Assembly: GCA_950097015.1 (NCBI GenBank)
Contig: CATNEN010000008.1
Span: 3,563,501-3,627,500, forward strand
Length of the DNA stretch: 64,000 bases
From: Macrostomum hystrix
Taxonomy: Eukaryota; Platyhelminthes; Macrostomidae
Direction: 5' to 3'
Shown: one piece after another, positions 48,586-61,300 of the stretch
Position numbering within the stretch: the stretch's first letter is position 1
Layout of the letters: each line of letters starts with the position of its first letter
The notes under the pieces: generated by a model
Databases searched by the model: none
What the model was told of the DNA's origin: nothing
Seen by the model: the letters and a program-made list of their open reading frames with translations, nothing else
Program-made: the position numbers and the translations under genes

Positions 48586-49125
48586 TCAGCGATGTCGCAC
48601 AAACGCCGGCTTTCCCGTGTTCCGCTCGATGTAGTCCAGCTCCCGCTTCATCTGGCACACGGCGCAGGTCATGCAGCAGCCGGTAGTGGTGCAGCAGTCC
48701 TCGATGGCGCCGCCGCGAATGCCATGAACGGCGCGCATCTTGGTGCGATAGACAAGCGGAGCTGATTGGCCTGCGATGAACAGGCAGAAGGGGGCGCAGC
48801 AGCTCTCGCCGAATCGGTGCGACAGGCAGCAGCACATGTAGCACGGGCAGCACCAGTACACCAGGCAGCAGGAGGTCATATCGTCGCAGCAGCCGCAGAT
48901 GCTTGACGACCAGTCTCGAAGTCCGTCAGCTGATCCTCTAAACTGATTCGATTCAACGACGTTTGAGACGTTGACCATTATTTGCCCACCCGGCGGCTGG
49001 TCATAGCCTTGGTTGTACGGGTCCCGATGGACTGGCTGAGGCTGCTGTCGCATCACCGGTCGCTGAGGCTCCGTATAGTCGCTCTTTGCATCCGAACCTT
49101 CAACCTGGCTTTCTTCGTTGTACAT
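48586..49125 (-). CDS. PLAC8/cornifelin-family Cys-rich protein, copy 3
   Basis: Single-exon protein of 179 residues starting MYNEESQVEGSDAKSDYTE. The tail is Gln/Pro-rich but lacks the polyglutamine run of copies 1 and 2. It keeps HRDPYNQGYDQPPGGQIM, equivalent to DPYRIGYNQ. The PLAC8 domain begins near residue 75: WSSSICGCCDDMTSCCL, WCCPCYMCCC, GESCCAPFC, PLVYRTKMRAVHGIRGG, DCCTTTGC, CAVCQMKRELDYIERNTGKP. Divergence from copies 1 and 2 is spread along the gene, as expected for an older paralogue outside the conversion tract. The function is unknown. Confidence 0.9.
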   Translation of the reverse strand: MYNEESQVEGSDAKSDYTEPQRPVMRQQPQPVHRDPYNQGYDQPPGGQIMVNVSNVVESNQFRGSADGLRDWSSSICGCCDDMTSCCLVYWCCPCYMCCCLSHRFGESCCAPFCLFIAGQSAPLVYRTKMRAVHGIRGGAIEDCCTTTGCCMTCAVCQMKRELDYIERNTGKPAFVRHR

Positions 49126-50583
49126 TCTTAGATTGAAGCCTGTTAGAGTATAGAATTCGAATTACTTTATCCTGAATTTCTCTAGTAAAAGTCTCAATTT
49201 TATAGCCAACTAGCGTACATATTCTAGGTTATACAAAGATTAATGAGTTGGTCTCTCGCTTTGTCACAGGTTCGTTTACGAGCTTGCCTATTCTATGCTT
49301 GAAGTCTTAATCTGTATTTGCAGCATGCAGATAGCTTTGAGAGAGATGTGAATGCTTATTTCCAAGAAATTCCGTGTTTAGTCATCTTTCACTCGGAAGC
49401 CTACATTAGGACCGGTTGAGCAGTTTATCTCTGAGTGTACGCTATTGTTTCCTGAGCTCGTGATGGTTGTCACATTCGGAGAATAGTGGCTCTATATACG
49501 AGTACTACGCTTTGCACATTGAACAGCTAGTCTGCACAAAACCCAGAGATCCTCTCATTCTGAGACACTGGAGCTCTGAATATATTAACCCGTAGAGACA
49601 ACTCACCAAAACCTCGCTTTCCGGACCAAGTATAGTCCGAATGCCTGTCGGGCGTCAGTAAATGAAGCCTTATAAATAGCCTGAGTTGTGTGATCTGGCT
49701 CTCCGCGTTTTTTCTACACACTGTGGCGGTAAAATTAATTACAAGCCATTAGCTTCAATTTGTTACACTACGCAGTGGTCCTTGAGGGTACAAATTAAAC
49801 AAAAGAGGAATTATACAGAGTGGAAAGGCAATGGGGGTATTTCACATACCCCTATTTTTCTTTGTTTCTGTATCTTCCAAAATATTCAACCAATTTTCGC
49901 CAAATCTAAAATTTTCCGCTTTATCCGATGAAACAAATTCCAGACATCGGCATCGTCCAGATATTCAACGAACCGCCAATATGGGCAAGATATTTCTATA
50001 TTATCGTGGTCTTTCTACCGGTGATTAAGTTTATTTTCCGCATATAACGTATAGAATTCATTCATGAACATTCACTTGATACATGCTCAGCACAATAAGT
50101 GATGACTTCACAAAAATGTAGAACCTTTATAAAAGCTTCCGTTCACGCAAGCAATATTTAAGCAATTCTAAGCTACGTTCAAGTTATGAAAGATATTGAC
50201 AAGAAAGCACAATGATGCATTCCATTCGCACAAGAAGACACGACAAAATCAATAAGTTTATATTTGAGAAGTGATCACTCTGTTGTAGCTAACTCTACTT
50301 ACAGTAGTGAGTGAAAAAATTGATTTTTTCGCTAGCATAAAAATTCAGGAAGTCACTGCCTTGTACATAAACATTACTGATCGAATTTAAGATCTGAAAT
50401 TTAAGATCTGATTCGTTTAAAAACGAATAGCAAAAGCGGCACAAAATGTGGCCAATTTAGTTGAAGATAATAGCTCGTATCAACCCCTGCCCTAACCCTA
50501 ACCCCAACTGTCTATGGCAAAATTGCATTGGTATGTCTTTCCGCTTCTGGCCCAGCAGAAGTGGTTTAAGCTGTCCTAGGTCA
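49126..50583. other. Intergenic between PLAC8 copy 3 and the TfR-like gene
   Basis: AT-rich, holding the PLAC8 copy 3 upstream region and the 3' region of the transferrin-receptor-like gene. A short cctaaccctaacccc run at about 50490 is telomere-like but only two units long. No gene was seen. Confidence 0.5.
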
Positions 50584-51651
50584 TCAGAACTCCAGTTTGC
50601 CCTCCAGAAGCACTGCAGTCCGTCTGAATGCCGAAGCCAACTCTGCAACCGCAACTCGAGCTTCGCAGCGATCTCGGCCGTCCTGCAGGGCGCTCATCAG
50701 CTTGGGAAAGCATCGGCCGGAGTCTAGTAGGCCGCCCATCAACAGGTTGCCTCCATCGTCGCTATCCTGGAAGCTCCTACTGAGCAGTAGCAGCTGGTCG
50801 TTGATTTTCTCAAATAACGGCTCCCGACCGACCGTCGGCAACCGACTGGCGAAGGCGCGTAGAGCGTCGGCAAATCGACGCACACTGCTGCTCAACGGCT
50901 CAGAGGCGACGCCGGCTGCTCGAAGCCGACCCGTGGCCGAATTGTGGCAGGCCACGGCGGCACGGGCCAGGGATTCGCAGTCGTAGGGCAGCTGTGGCGT
51001 CTGGGACAGGCGGAGAATTGCGTCCAGGGTGACGCGAGCGAGAAACACCCCGGCGCCTGCTGAGTCGATTGTGAGTCCGTGTGGATCAGGCACCTGCGCA
51101 GAGGTATGGCTTCGATTAACGCCAATGAATTTTCTACTGATAGGTATTTTAAAGTTAAATTCTGATAATTTAATTGAGATCTCAAATTAAAAGAATGAGA
51201 AAATTTAACAAACTCAACATTTAATCTCACAAGCTCTGGTTCCGCCGTTGGAACGCCAAGATTGAAGGCGAACTCGGCTTGGCTGCCAACACCGCCGGGA
51301 AGCGGGAACCTGAAATGTTCATTCATCTGGGGTAATGTTCATTCATTTTGGGATAATGTTCATTCATCTGGGGTAATGCTCATTCATTTGGGGTAATGTT
51401 CATTCATCTGGGGTAATGTTCATTCATTTTGGGATAATGTTCATTCATCTGGGGTAATGCTCATTCATCTGGGGTAATGTTCATTCATCTGGGGTAATGT
51501 TCATTCATCTGGGGTAATGTTTATTCATTTTGGGTAATGAATACCGCATATTATAATGTGTAATTGATTTATATGCTACTATTAAGCCATTCTCACAGTG
51601 GCGCTTGACCATGGCTTGTAAGTGTTGACTCCGCTTCTGGCCAGCCTTGAT

Positions 51652-51696
<45 letters not shown>

Positions 51697-52217
51697 CAGC
51701 AGCAGCAGCAGTAGCAGCAGTAGTCTGTTCAGTAGCATTGGTTGCAGTGTCCGCAGCTGAATAAAACACGGCGTTCAAAAGCGGCGACGATCTCACCCGA
51801 AGTCGCCACTTGTCGCCGGGTTTCGCCGACTTCCCGGCCGCGACGGCGACTCTGTCTAACGCAATGTAGGCGACGGCTCGCTGTCGAAACAGTTCGGCAA
51901 AGTTTTCAACGCCGGAATTCTCGTCGCCCCAGAAGGCTAGAATGACGCTTCGACCAAGGGGCACCTTTTCCAACGAGCTGCCGATCGCGCGCAGAAGTCC
52001 AGCAGTCGACGGCGGACCGCCAATCAGCACGTAGCGCTGAGGCTCCCGACTTCCGTGAAACATCAGCAGACGGTCAGCGACTGGTCGACGCACCGAACGG
52101 CTTGGAGGCGAGAACGAAAGACGCCTACGGTCAATAGGACAAGTGGCGGAAGTCCTTAGCTTCAAGTGGTTTTACGCAAAATTCCTCCTAGCACTAGTAG
52201 CACTAGTAGCACTAGCT

Positions 52218-52279
<62 letters not shown>

Positions 52280-52287
52280 TACTAGCT

Positions 52288-52328
<41 letters not shown>

Positions 52329-52336
52329 TACTAGCT

Positions 52337-52383
<47 letters not shown>

Positions 52384-55300
52384 GGCAGGTGTATACACCT
52401 GTACACACTTGTGTGAGTGTGTGCCTGTGTGCTTAGGGGTCAGAGGTCGTTTAGTAGAGACATTCGTCTAGTGCAGTCAGTATCTATACAAATAATTTTT
52501 ACTGGCCTAAAGGACAAAGAGATAAAACGAGAAATACCGGGTGGCCCATGCGTTTAAGGACAACCTTAAAAATAGAAGAAAGCAAAGCCAGCGGTAGCTA
52601 GAGCATAATAGTTTTGGTCATAGACAAAATAGTATCTATATAGTCTGTAGATGCCGCGAAAATTTTCGGCAACTTAGCATTAGCCATGAATCGCGCTAAA
52701 CGTTTGATGGTGGTAGACCAGCTCGCGCGGGGTATAAGCCCAGCACAGGTACCAGCTGGAGTGAAAATCAACTCAGCCGAGTACATCCGCATGCTGCAGG
52801 ATCATGTACTGCCATGGATTCGACACAACTTTGCCCCAGGTACGTTTGTTTTTCAGCAGGACGGCGCTCCTGCCCACACGGCTGTCGCTACTCAAGAATT
52901 TCTTCGCCGGGAGCTCGGCGAGGACTTCTGGGATGCGACCACTTGGCCACCATCGAGTCCAGACTGTTCCCCTCTCAATTACTTTGTGTGGAACAACGTT
53001 GCATGTTTAACAACTTATGCTACCGTGGAGACTCTCCAAGTTGCTGTTAGTGCTGCCTGGTCAGCTCAGGGCCCTGCCGTCATCAGAGGTGCCTGTACCA
53101 AGTTTCGGTCTCGCATTGAAGCCGTGTATGCAGCGGAGGGGGGCTACATTGAGTAAATGTTATTTTTAGTTGCCATCTAGACATTATGGCGGTCAGTTAA
53201 AATGTTAAAGTTTTCGTTTGTTGGTTGTTTTTATATTAAAAATGTACACTCAGCAACATTGAAAAGTTTCCACCCTCGCGCAAGTTGTATATTTAGAGTT
53301 TCAAAACTGGTTTTTGTCGCCAGACTTGTGCCATAGACGATTGATGATTTCGTCAACACGCACTTGGGCCATAGAATTCAAAAACTTGGGTCATAGACGC
53401 CAGACAAGTCGAAGGAAACAGTCACATGGAGCAGACAGCAGCATCTTACAGGAGTCTAAAATCCACGTTCGCAACCGAACGCAATGGTTCGCCAAATGAC
53501 CGACCTGGAACGAGCGCGCGCCATTGGCATGCTGGACGCTGGGATGCCCATCCGAGCTGTTGCTCGCCAAATTGGGCGGTCACACACAGCAATCCGCAAA
53601 CTGCAGATCAAGTGCAGAGAAACGGGCAGCGTGGCGCACGCCACGCGCGGCCTGCGGCTCAATATGCGCAGTACAACTAGGAGGGCGGACCGGCGATTGC
53701 TGCGAATGGTAAAGGGAAGCCCCACATTGCCAGCCACCCTGCTACGGCTGATGTGGGCTGAAAGAAGCAGGCGAGGGAATGTCCTGAGCGCCCAAACCAT
53801 CCGACGACGATTGCGGGAGTCGGGGCTGCGATCCCGTAAGATGCGCAAACGGTCACGCCTGACCCCAACCCATGTGACCAGCCGGGAACAATGGGCAATG
53901 CAAAGGGTCCACTGGAAGCAGCAGTGGCGGCGAGTGATTTTCACAGATGAGAGCCGCTTTCGATTGTTCCGTGCCGACGGCCGCATTCGCGTGTGGCGCC
54001 AGCCGCGCCAGGAGATGCTGCCGCAGCACGTGCAAAACTCTGAGAGCCAGTCAGCTTCTATTCACGTGTGGGCAGGCATCACAATGCAAGCGAAGACGGA
54101 GCTCGTGTTCCTGGATGCCGAGTCGTACGCCAACCTTCTACAGACGCGCCTGCTGCCCTTCATTGATGCTTCATGTGGTGGCGTGGGGAACTGCGTCCTC
54201 CAAGACGACAACGCCCCACCGCATCGCGCAGCCGCTGTGGCGCATCTGAAGGAGCTGCTGCACCTGCGAACCTTGCGCTGGCCGTCCCGATCACCGGACA
54301 TGAATCCCATAGAGCACGTTTGGGATTACCTGAAGCGCTCGATTCGGCGCGACAATCCGCCGCAAAATGTTGCCCAACTGCGCGAATCACTGTCTACTGC
54401 ATGGCAACAACTACCGCAAGATTTTCTGCGACGCCTGGTTCTGGGGATGCCCCGGAGAGTGAGCGCTCTGCTGCACTCACGTGGCTGCTATACGCGTTAC
54501 TGACCCTGTTCTGGGCGAGTTGTCACCCATGCTCGCGTACTTTGTTTCTTTGCTGTTCCTTTGCTTCGGTCGATTCCGGATTATATATTTGTCTATGGCT
54601 CAAACCACGAATATCTCCACAGACCAAAACGTTGCCCCTTCGCGCGCTAGGGTGGAAACTTTTCAATGTGGCTGAGTGTATATACATTTGATTATTTTTA
54701 AGTTGTCCTTAAACGCATGGGCCACCCGGTAAGGAGTGCAGAGTGAGAAAGTGCACTAATAACTATTGATTAACCCTTGGCGCATTACTAATCCATTACC
54801 TCAGTTGGGCCACACCCAGCTGGCTAAAGACTGCTCAAAAAAGGCTACTCAGACACTATAAACACTGTTGGCTATGGTTTAATATACTCTATCAAATATT
54901 GTCTTAGTTCTAGAACCTCTTAATAGGCCTTAATTAAATATCAATTCAAGGTGCTCATTTCTCCAGAATTTAATTATCACCAATAATTGTTTATCCCGGG
55001 TGTGTTTGCACTTGTCTGTGGACATTCGTCTAATTTCATTTGAGTCTAATTGTCTGTGGACACCCATCTCATTTCTCCAGAAGTATTCTCGTCTGTTGAG
55101 ACCCGTCTAATCTCTCTGAAGTCTAATTGTCTGTGGACACTTCCAAAAATTTTCCTTTTATCTACTTGTCCGTGGACATCCGTCTGCTTTCTCCAGAAGT
55201 CTACTTGTCTGTGGACACACCGTCTCATTTCTTCTGAGGCGACTTCTCTCCCTATCTCAAATTTCTTTGATTCTATATTCTCTCCTCATCATCCTTACCT

Positions 55301-58300
55301 CTGAGATCGCTTAAGATCCCATCAAATTTGAATGACGCCCTGATTGCTTAGCTGTCAAATGGCGATAATGATGGCTGTTACTCAAAACTACAGGCTAACG
55401 GCTCTGTACACAAGTCTGAGCTGCTCAGCCTAGACGCCTAATCAGACCAGAGCTGCATGTAGTGCTTCACGAAGATGAAACCATTTTGTAAGCCTTCGAA
55501 TTTAAATATATCATGTTTCTGACGCCGAAAATAGCGACATTCGGGGGTCCAGATCCCTTGAAATAAGAAACTTCCCAGAGTCAGAAAATTTACAAAGCTA
55601 CATCCTCGAAAGCTCTCTCATTTTTTTCTAGAAAAAAACTCTTGGAATTAAAAATGTCCATCCCAAAACCGAATCCTCCCCAACTCGAAGCTTTCCCAAA
55701 CCCGAAACTTTCCCGAACCCGAATCTTCCCCAAACCAAAATCTTCCCCAAACTCGAAACTTCCTCAAACTCGAATCTTCCTCAAACTCGAATCTTCCTCA
55801 AACTCGAATCTTCCTCAAACTCGAATCTTCCCAAACTCGAATCTTCCCCAACTCGAATCTTCCCCAAACCCGAATCTACCCCAAACCCGAATCTTCCTCA
55901 AACTCGAAACTTCCCCAACCCTGAATCTTGCCCAACTCGAATCTTCCCCAAACCCGAATCTACCCCAAACCCGAATCTTCCTCAAACTCGAAACTTCCCC
56001 AACCCTGAATCTTCCCCAACTCGAATCTTCCCCAACCCTGAATCTTCCCCAACTCGAATCTTTCCCAAACCCGAATCTTCCCCAAACTCGAATCTTCCTC
56101 AAACTCGAATCTTCCTCAAACTCGAATCTTCCCAAACTCGAATCTTCCCTAACTCGAATCTTCCCCAAACCCGAATCTACCCCAAACCCGAATCTTCCCC
56201 AACTCGAATCTTCTCCAAACTCGAATCTTCCCTAACCCGAATCTTTCCTAACCCGAATCTTCCCCAAACCCGAATCTTCTCCAAACTCTAATCTTCCCTA
56301 ACCCGAATCTTTCCTAACCCGAATCTTCCTCAAACTCGAAACTTCCCCAACCCTGAATCTTCCCCAACTCGAATCTTCCCCAAAGCCGAATCTTCTCCAA
56401 ACTCGAAACTTCCCCAACTCGAATCTTCTCCAAACTCGAATCTTCCCTAACCCGAATCTTTCCTAACCCGAATCTTCCCCAAACCCGAATCTTCTCCAAA
56501 CTCTAATCTTCCCTAACCTGAATCTTTCCTAACCCGAATCTTCCCCAAACCCGAATCTTCCTCAAACTCGAAACTTCCCCAACCCTGAATCTTCCCCAAC
56601 TCGAATCTTTCCCAAACCCGAATCTTCCCCAACTCGAATCTTCCCCAACCCTGAATTTTCCCCAACTCGAATCTTCCCCAAGCTCGAAACTTCTCCAAAC
56701 CCGAATCTTCCTCAAACTCGAAACTTCCCCAACCCTGAATCTTTCCCAACTCGAATCTTCCCCAAACCCGAATCTTATCCAAACTCGAATCTTCCCTAAC
56801 CCGAATCTTTCCTAACCCGAATCTTCCCCAAACCCGAATCTTCCTCAAACTCGAAACTTCCCCAACCCTGAATCTTCCCCAACTCGAATCTTTCCCAAAC
56901 CCGAATCTTCCCCAACTCGAATCTTCCCCAACCCTGAATTTTCCCCAACTCGAATCTTCCCCAAGCTCGAAACTTCTCCAAACCCGAATCTTCCTCAACC
57001 CGAATCTTTCTCCAGTCCGAAACTTTCCCGAGCCGAAACTCCCCACAAAAAGTGAACGTTACTAGAAAACAGGACATTGTCCGAGGCGCGCAGTCTGTTC
57101 GTTGGTACTCGGATGTCGTGTTACTGAAAAGTACAAAAAAATGGCCAAAATGAAAAGCTGCATTCCTTCCCGCACCATGCTTTATCCTCTAAGCTAGTGT
57201 CAGTGCGCCTGTGACTGGGACTGTACTATGAGCACCAATATCGTATTTCCTATCCCTGCTCTCACACATCCACGATCCCAAAATTCCTATCCTAATCTTA
57301 TATTTTTCCTAGACATTTTAAAGCTCGATGCTTGAACAAGTGTTCAGCACACAGCGGCATGTGTCTCCAATATACTAGCGTGTATGACTATTTATCTACT
57401 AGTTCAAATCCTGGGATATTGCATGAGCTGCCTACTCAGGACACACTGCGCGGTTATCGAAATTTGGAATTGATCCTGCATTGACCCCGTTGTCTGAGGC
57501 GGAAACGGATACCTGAACCTATATGGACAGTTTGCAGAGTGACTAGTCATTTGAGGGAGTCACTATTCAGTCAGGGGAGTGACTATTCAGTCAGGGGGGA
57601 GTGACTATTCAGTCAGGGGGGAGTGACTATTCAGTCAGGGGGGAGTGACTATTCAGTCAGGGGGGAGTGACTATTCAGTCAGGGGGGAGTGACTATTCAG
57701 TCAGGGGGGAGTGACTATTCAGTCAGGGGGGAGTGACTATTCAGTCAGGGGGGAGTGACTATTCAGTCAGGGGGGAGTGACTATTCAGTCAGGGGGGAGT
57801 GACTATTCAGTCAGGGGGGTGACTATTTAGTCAGGGGAGTGACTATTCAGTCAGGGTAGTGACTATTCAGTCAGGGGGAGTGACTATTCAGTCAGGGGGG
57901 AGTGACTATTCAGTCAGGGGGGTGACTATTTAGTCAGGGGAGTGACTATTCAGTCAGGGTAGTGACTATTAAGTCAGGGGAGTGACTAGTCAGTCAGGGG
58001 AGTGACTATTCAGTCAGGGGAGTGACTATTCAGTCAGGGGGGAGTGACTAGTCAGTCAGGGGAGTGACTATTCAGTCAGGGGGAGTGACTATTCAGTCAG
58101 GGGAGTGACTATTCAGTCAGGGGGGAGTGACTATTCAGTCAGGGGGTGACTATTCAGTCAGGGGAGTGACTATTCAGTCAGGGGGGAGTAACTATTCAGT
58201 CAGGGGAGTAACTATTCAGTCAGGGGAGTGACTATTCAGTCAGGGGAGTGACTATTTAGTCAGGGGAGTGACTATTTTGTCAGGGGAGTGACTATTCAGT

Positions 58301-61300
58301 CAGGGTAGTGACTATTAAGTCAGGGGAGTGACTAGTCAGTCAGGGGAGTGACTATTCAGTCAGGGGAGTGACTATTCAGTCAGGGGGGAGTGACTATTCA
58401 GTCAGGGGAGTGACTATTCAGTCAGGGGGAGTGACTATTCAGTCAGGGGAGTGACTATTCAGTCAGGGGGGAGTGACTATTCAGTCAGGGGGGTGACTAT
58501 TTAGTCAGGGGAGTGACTATTCAGTCAGGGGAGTGACTATTTAGTCAGGGGAGTGACTATTTAGTCAGGGGAGTGACTAGTCAGCAGGGTAGTGATTATT
58601 AAGTCATGGGAGTGACTAGTCAGTCAGGGTAGTGACTATTTAGTCAGGGGAGTGACTAGTCAGTCAGGGTAGTGACTATTTAGTCAGGGGAGTGACTAGT
58701 CAGTCAGGGTAGTGACTATTTAGTCAGGGGAGTGACTAGTCAGTCAGGGTAGTGACTATTTAGTCAGGGGAGTGACTAGTCAGTCAGGGTAGTGACTATT
58801 TAGTCAGGGGAGTGACTAGTCAGTCAGGGTAGTGACTATTTAGTCAGGGGAGTGACTAGTCAGTCAGGGTAGTGACTATTTAGTCAGGGGAGTGACTATT
58901 TAGTCAGGGGAGAGTGACTTTTCAGACAGGGGGGTGACTATTTAGTCAGGGGAGTGATTAGCCGGTGAGGGGAGCTGAGGTCACGACGCAGTCAAGTGAT
59001 TGAGCAACAAAAGTACACCACTCAAAGCTTTATTGCTTCTTTTTTCTGCCCTGACAGTCGCTGCACCAGTTTCTAAGCAATAAATGCAAAGAGCAAGCAG
59101 TTCCAGCAAGCTGTTGTGATTAAAGATGACGGCGAAAAGGTTGGGTCGGGCTGGCGATAAACACGCAGACCTTCATCTGTCATTGGTATGAATATATATT
59201 AGAACCTGCTTCAGCTTGATGACCACTTCAACCAGGCAGCCTCTCTTTCCCCTGCGAAATTTCGTCAAGTGTTATTTTTATTGAAGAGCTTCAATTGGCT
59301 CGCTCAGACAGACGTCAAGAAGTCAAGCAATGGACCAGCTGTCAATTAATCCTGCTGAACTTTTTCAATATAAACCAAAAAATTAAAAGTTAAATGTAAA
59401 AAATACATTTTTTAACTTTCCCGAATCGGAAATTTCTGGGAAAGCATGGGCTGTAGTATTTAGGGACTTTAAATAATATCGATTTTTGGGAAAGTGGTAT
59501 CTTACGGGAAAATGGGGTTTTCAGGGAAGTGGGATTTTAGGAATCTGAGGGGAAAACGGCGTCTTGGGAGAAGTGGGACTTTTCGGAAAAGTGGGATTTT
59601 AGCTTAAGTGGAGTCTTGGAAAAAAAGGGATTTTGGAGAAAGCTGGATCTTCAGGAAAGTGGGATCTCGAGAAAGTGGGATCTTCAGGAAAGTGGGATCT
59701 CGAGAAAGTGGGATCTTCGGGAAAGTGGGATCTTCAGGAAAGTGGGATCTCGAGAAAGTGGGATCTTCAGGAAAGTGGGTTCTTCAGGAAAGTGGGATCT
59801 CGAGAAAGTCGGATCTTCGGGAAAGTGGGATCTTCAGGAAAGTGGGATCTTCAGGAAAGTGGGATCTCGAGAAAGTGGGATCTTCAGGAAAGTGGGTTCT
59901 TCAGGAAAGTGGGATCTCGAGAAAGTCGGATCTTCGGGAAAGTGGGATCTTCAGGAAAGTGGGATCTTCAGGAAAGTGGGATCTCGAGAAAGTCGGATCT
60001 TCGGGAAAGTGGGATCTTCAGGAAAGTGGGATCTTCAGGAAAGTGGGATCTCGAGAAAGTGGGATCTTGCGGAAAATAGTGTCGTTAATAGTAGAATAAT
60101 AAGTGGGATCTGTTAAAGTTGGATCGAAGGAAAACAATGTTTAGTAAGCGGGGGTCGGTGGCAGAGCGGTTATCGTGTTTGCCTCTCGCACCAAGGTCCC
60201 TAAGTTCGATTCCACGGCGAGGCCACATTTATTTGGGGCGCAGCCGCGGAGAGAAGGCTTGAGGGCTTGTCGTGCAATTTACGCCCTTGAGGGTCAACCC
60301 TAAGGCCCTCAGTGAAAGTGTACACTGCCTGACGATGAGAAATTCAGGGCAGATGTACACACCTGTGTGAGCGTGATCCTGCGTACAGGATCTGTGTGCG
60401 TGTGTGCTCAGGAGTCAGCGAAATGGGCAGAATTGCCTCCTCGCTGGCTGCGGGTCTAGTATCACTTAATGATGTGCCACTGCCCGCAGCCCTCCTGCAA
60501 ATATTATTATTATTATGTTTAGTAAGCGGAATTTTAAAGGAAGTGGGTTGGATGTTAGTGAAAAGATTTCGGTTTCAGTTAACAAAAGCAGAGGTAAGCG
60601 GCAGCCTTAGTCTGTGATTTCAAAGTGCAAACTGAGCAGTGCCCGCGAGCTCTGATTAAAACTGAGCAACGCAAAGCAAAAATGCAGTCTCAGATTCGAA
60701 CAGGCGTAAGAGAAATCCTATTTTCTCGTCGTCCCCTTCTCTCCCTCCCCCCACAAACACTTCGTCTCGCCTTGCCCAGAAGTTCCCAAACTCCCCGCTT
60801 TCTTCCGCATTAGCTAACCGGTTGCGCGCACGCCTCATTACTCAAACTGCTCGCCTTACCGCCCCAGCTGCGGTAGCTAAAAATGGGATCTGGCTGGGAT
60901 CTGAATCCCAAACCCCCTCCCCCTAGTCTGGGGAAGTGGGAAGAGCGAGAGTAAAACAATTTATCAGTGGGTGAAGATTCGCAGGCGATAAATTCTCATT
61001 GCGGGCTTGCAAATGAAACTGCTATCTGTTAAAGCTTAAAGTAATATTCTTTATTTTGACATTGATTTATGACCTGGAAAACTAAATAAAAAAGAAGGGA
61101 CCACAGTCCGTCAGATTTTATGACTTTTTGTTTTGCTTTATGCGAAAAGCTGATCGGAATTAGAAAATTTATGCGCAGATCGACGAATCTCAGATTGAAA
61201 AATCTCAGATCGGCGAATCTCAGATTGAAAAATCTCAGATCGGCGAATCTCAGATTGAAAAATCTCAGATCGACGAATCTCAGATTGAAAATCTCAGATC

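Larger units (their letters stand above)
52537..54729 (+). mobile_element. Mariner-type element, disrupted host of a nested Tc1
   Basis: Terminal inverted repeats begin ccgggtggcccatgcgttta (52537) and end in the reverse complement at 54729. They are flanked by TA dinucleotides at 52535-52536 and 54730-54731, the usual Tc1/mariner target duplication. A second element occupies 53247-54678, so the original mariner copy was about 0.76 kb. It carries only the C-terminal half of a transposase. Confidence 0.92.

Noticed and set aside
50486-50504. Telomere-like cctaaccctaacccc
   Set aside because: Only about two units in single-copy DNA. Likely chance or a tiny interstitial trace.
50584-52124. Active M28 peptidase (glutamate carboxypeptidase)
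   Set aside because: The zinc ligand His and the second Glu of the EE pair are absent, and the PA-domain end matches transferrin receptor better.
57370-57440. tRNA or SINE head around gttcaaatcctggg
   Set aside because: Only a B-box-like motif. No A box at the proper distance and no matching body or duplications.
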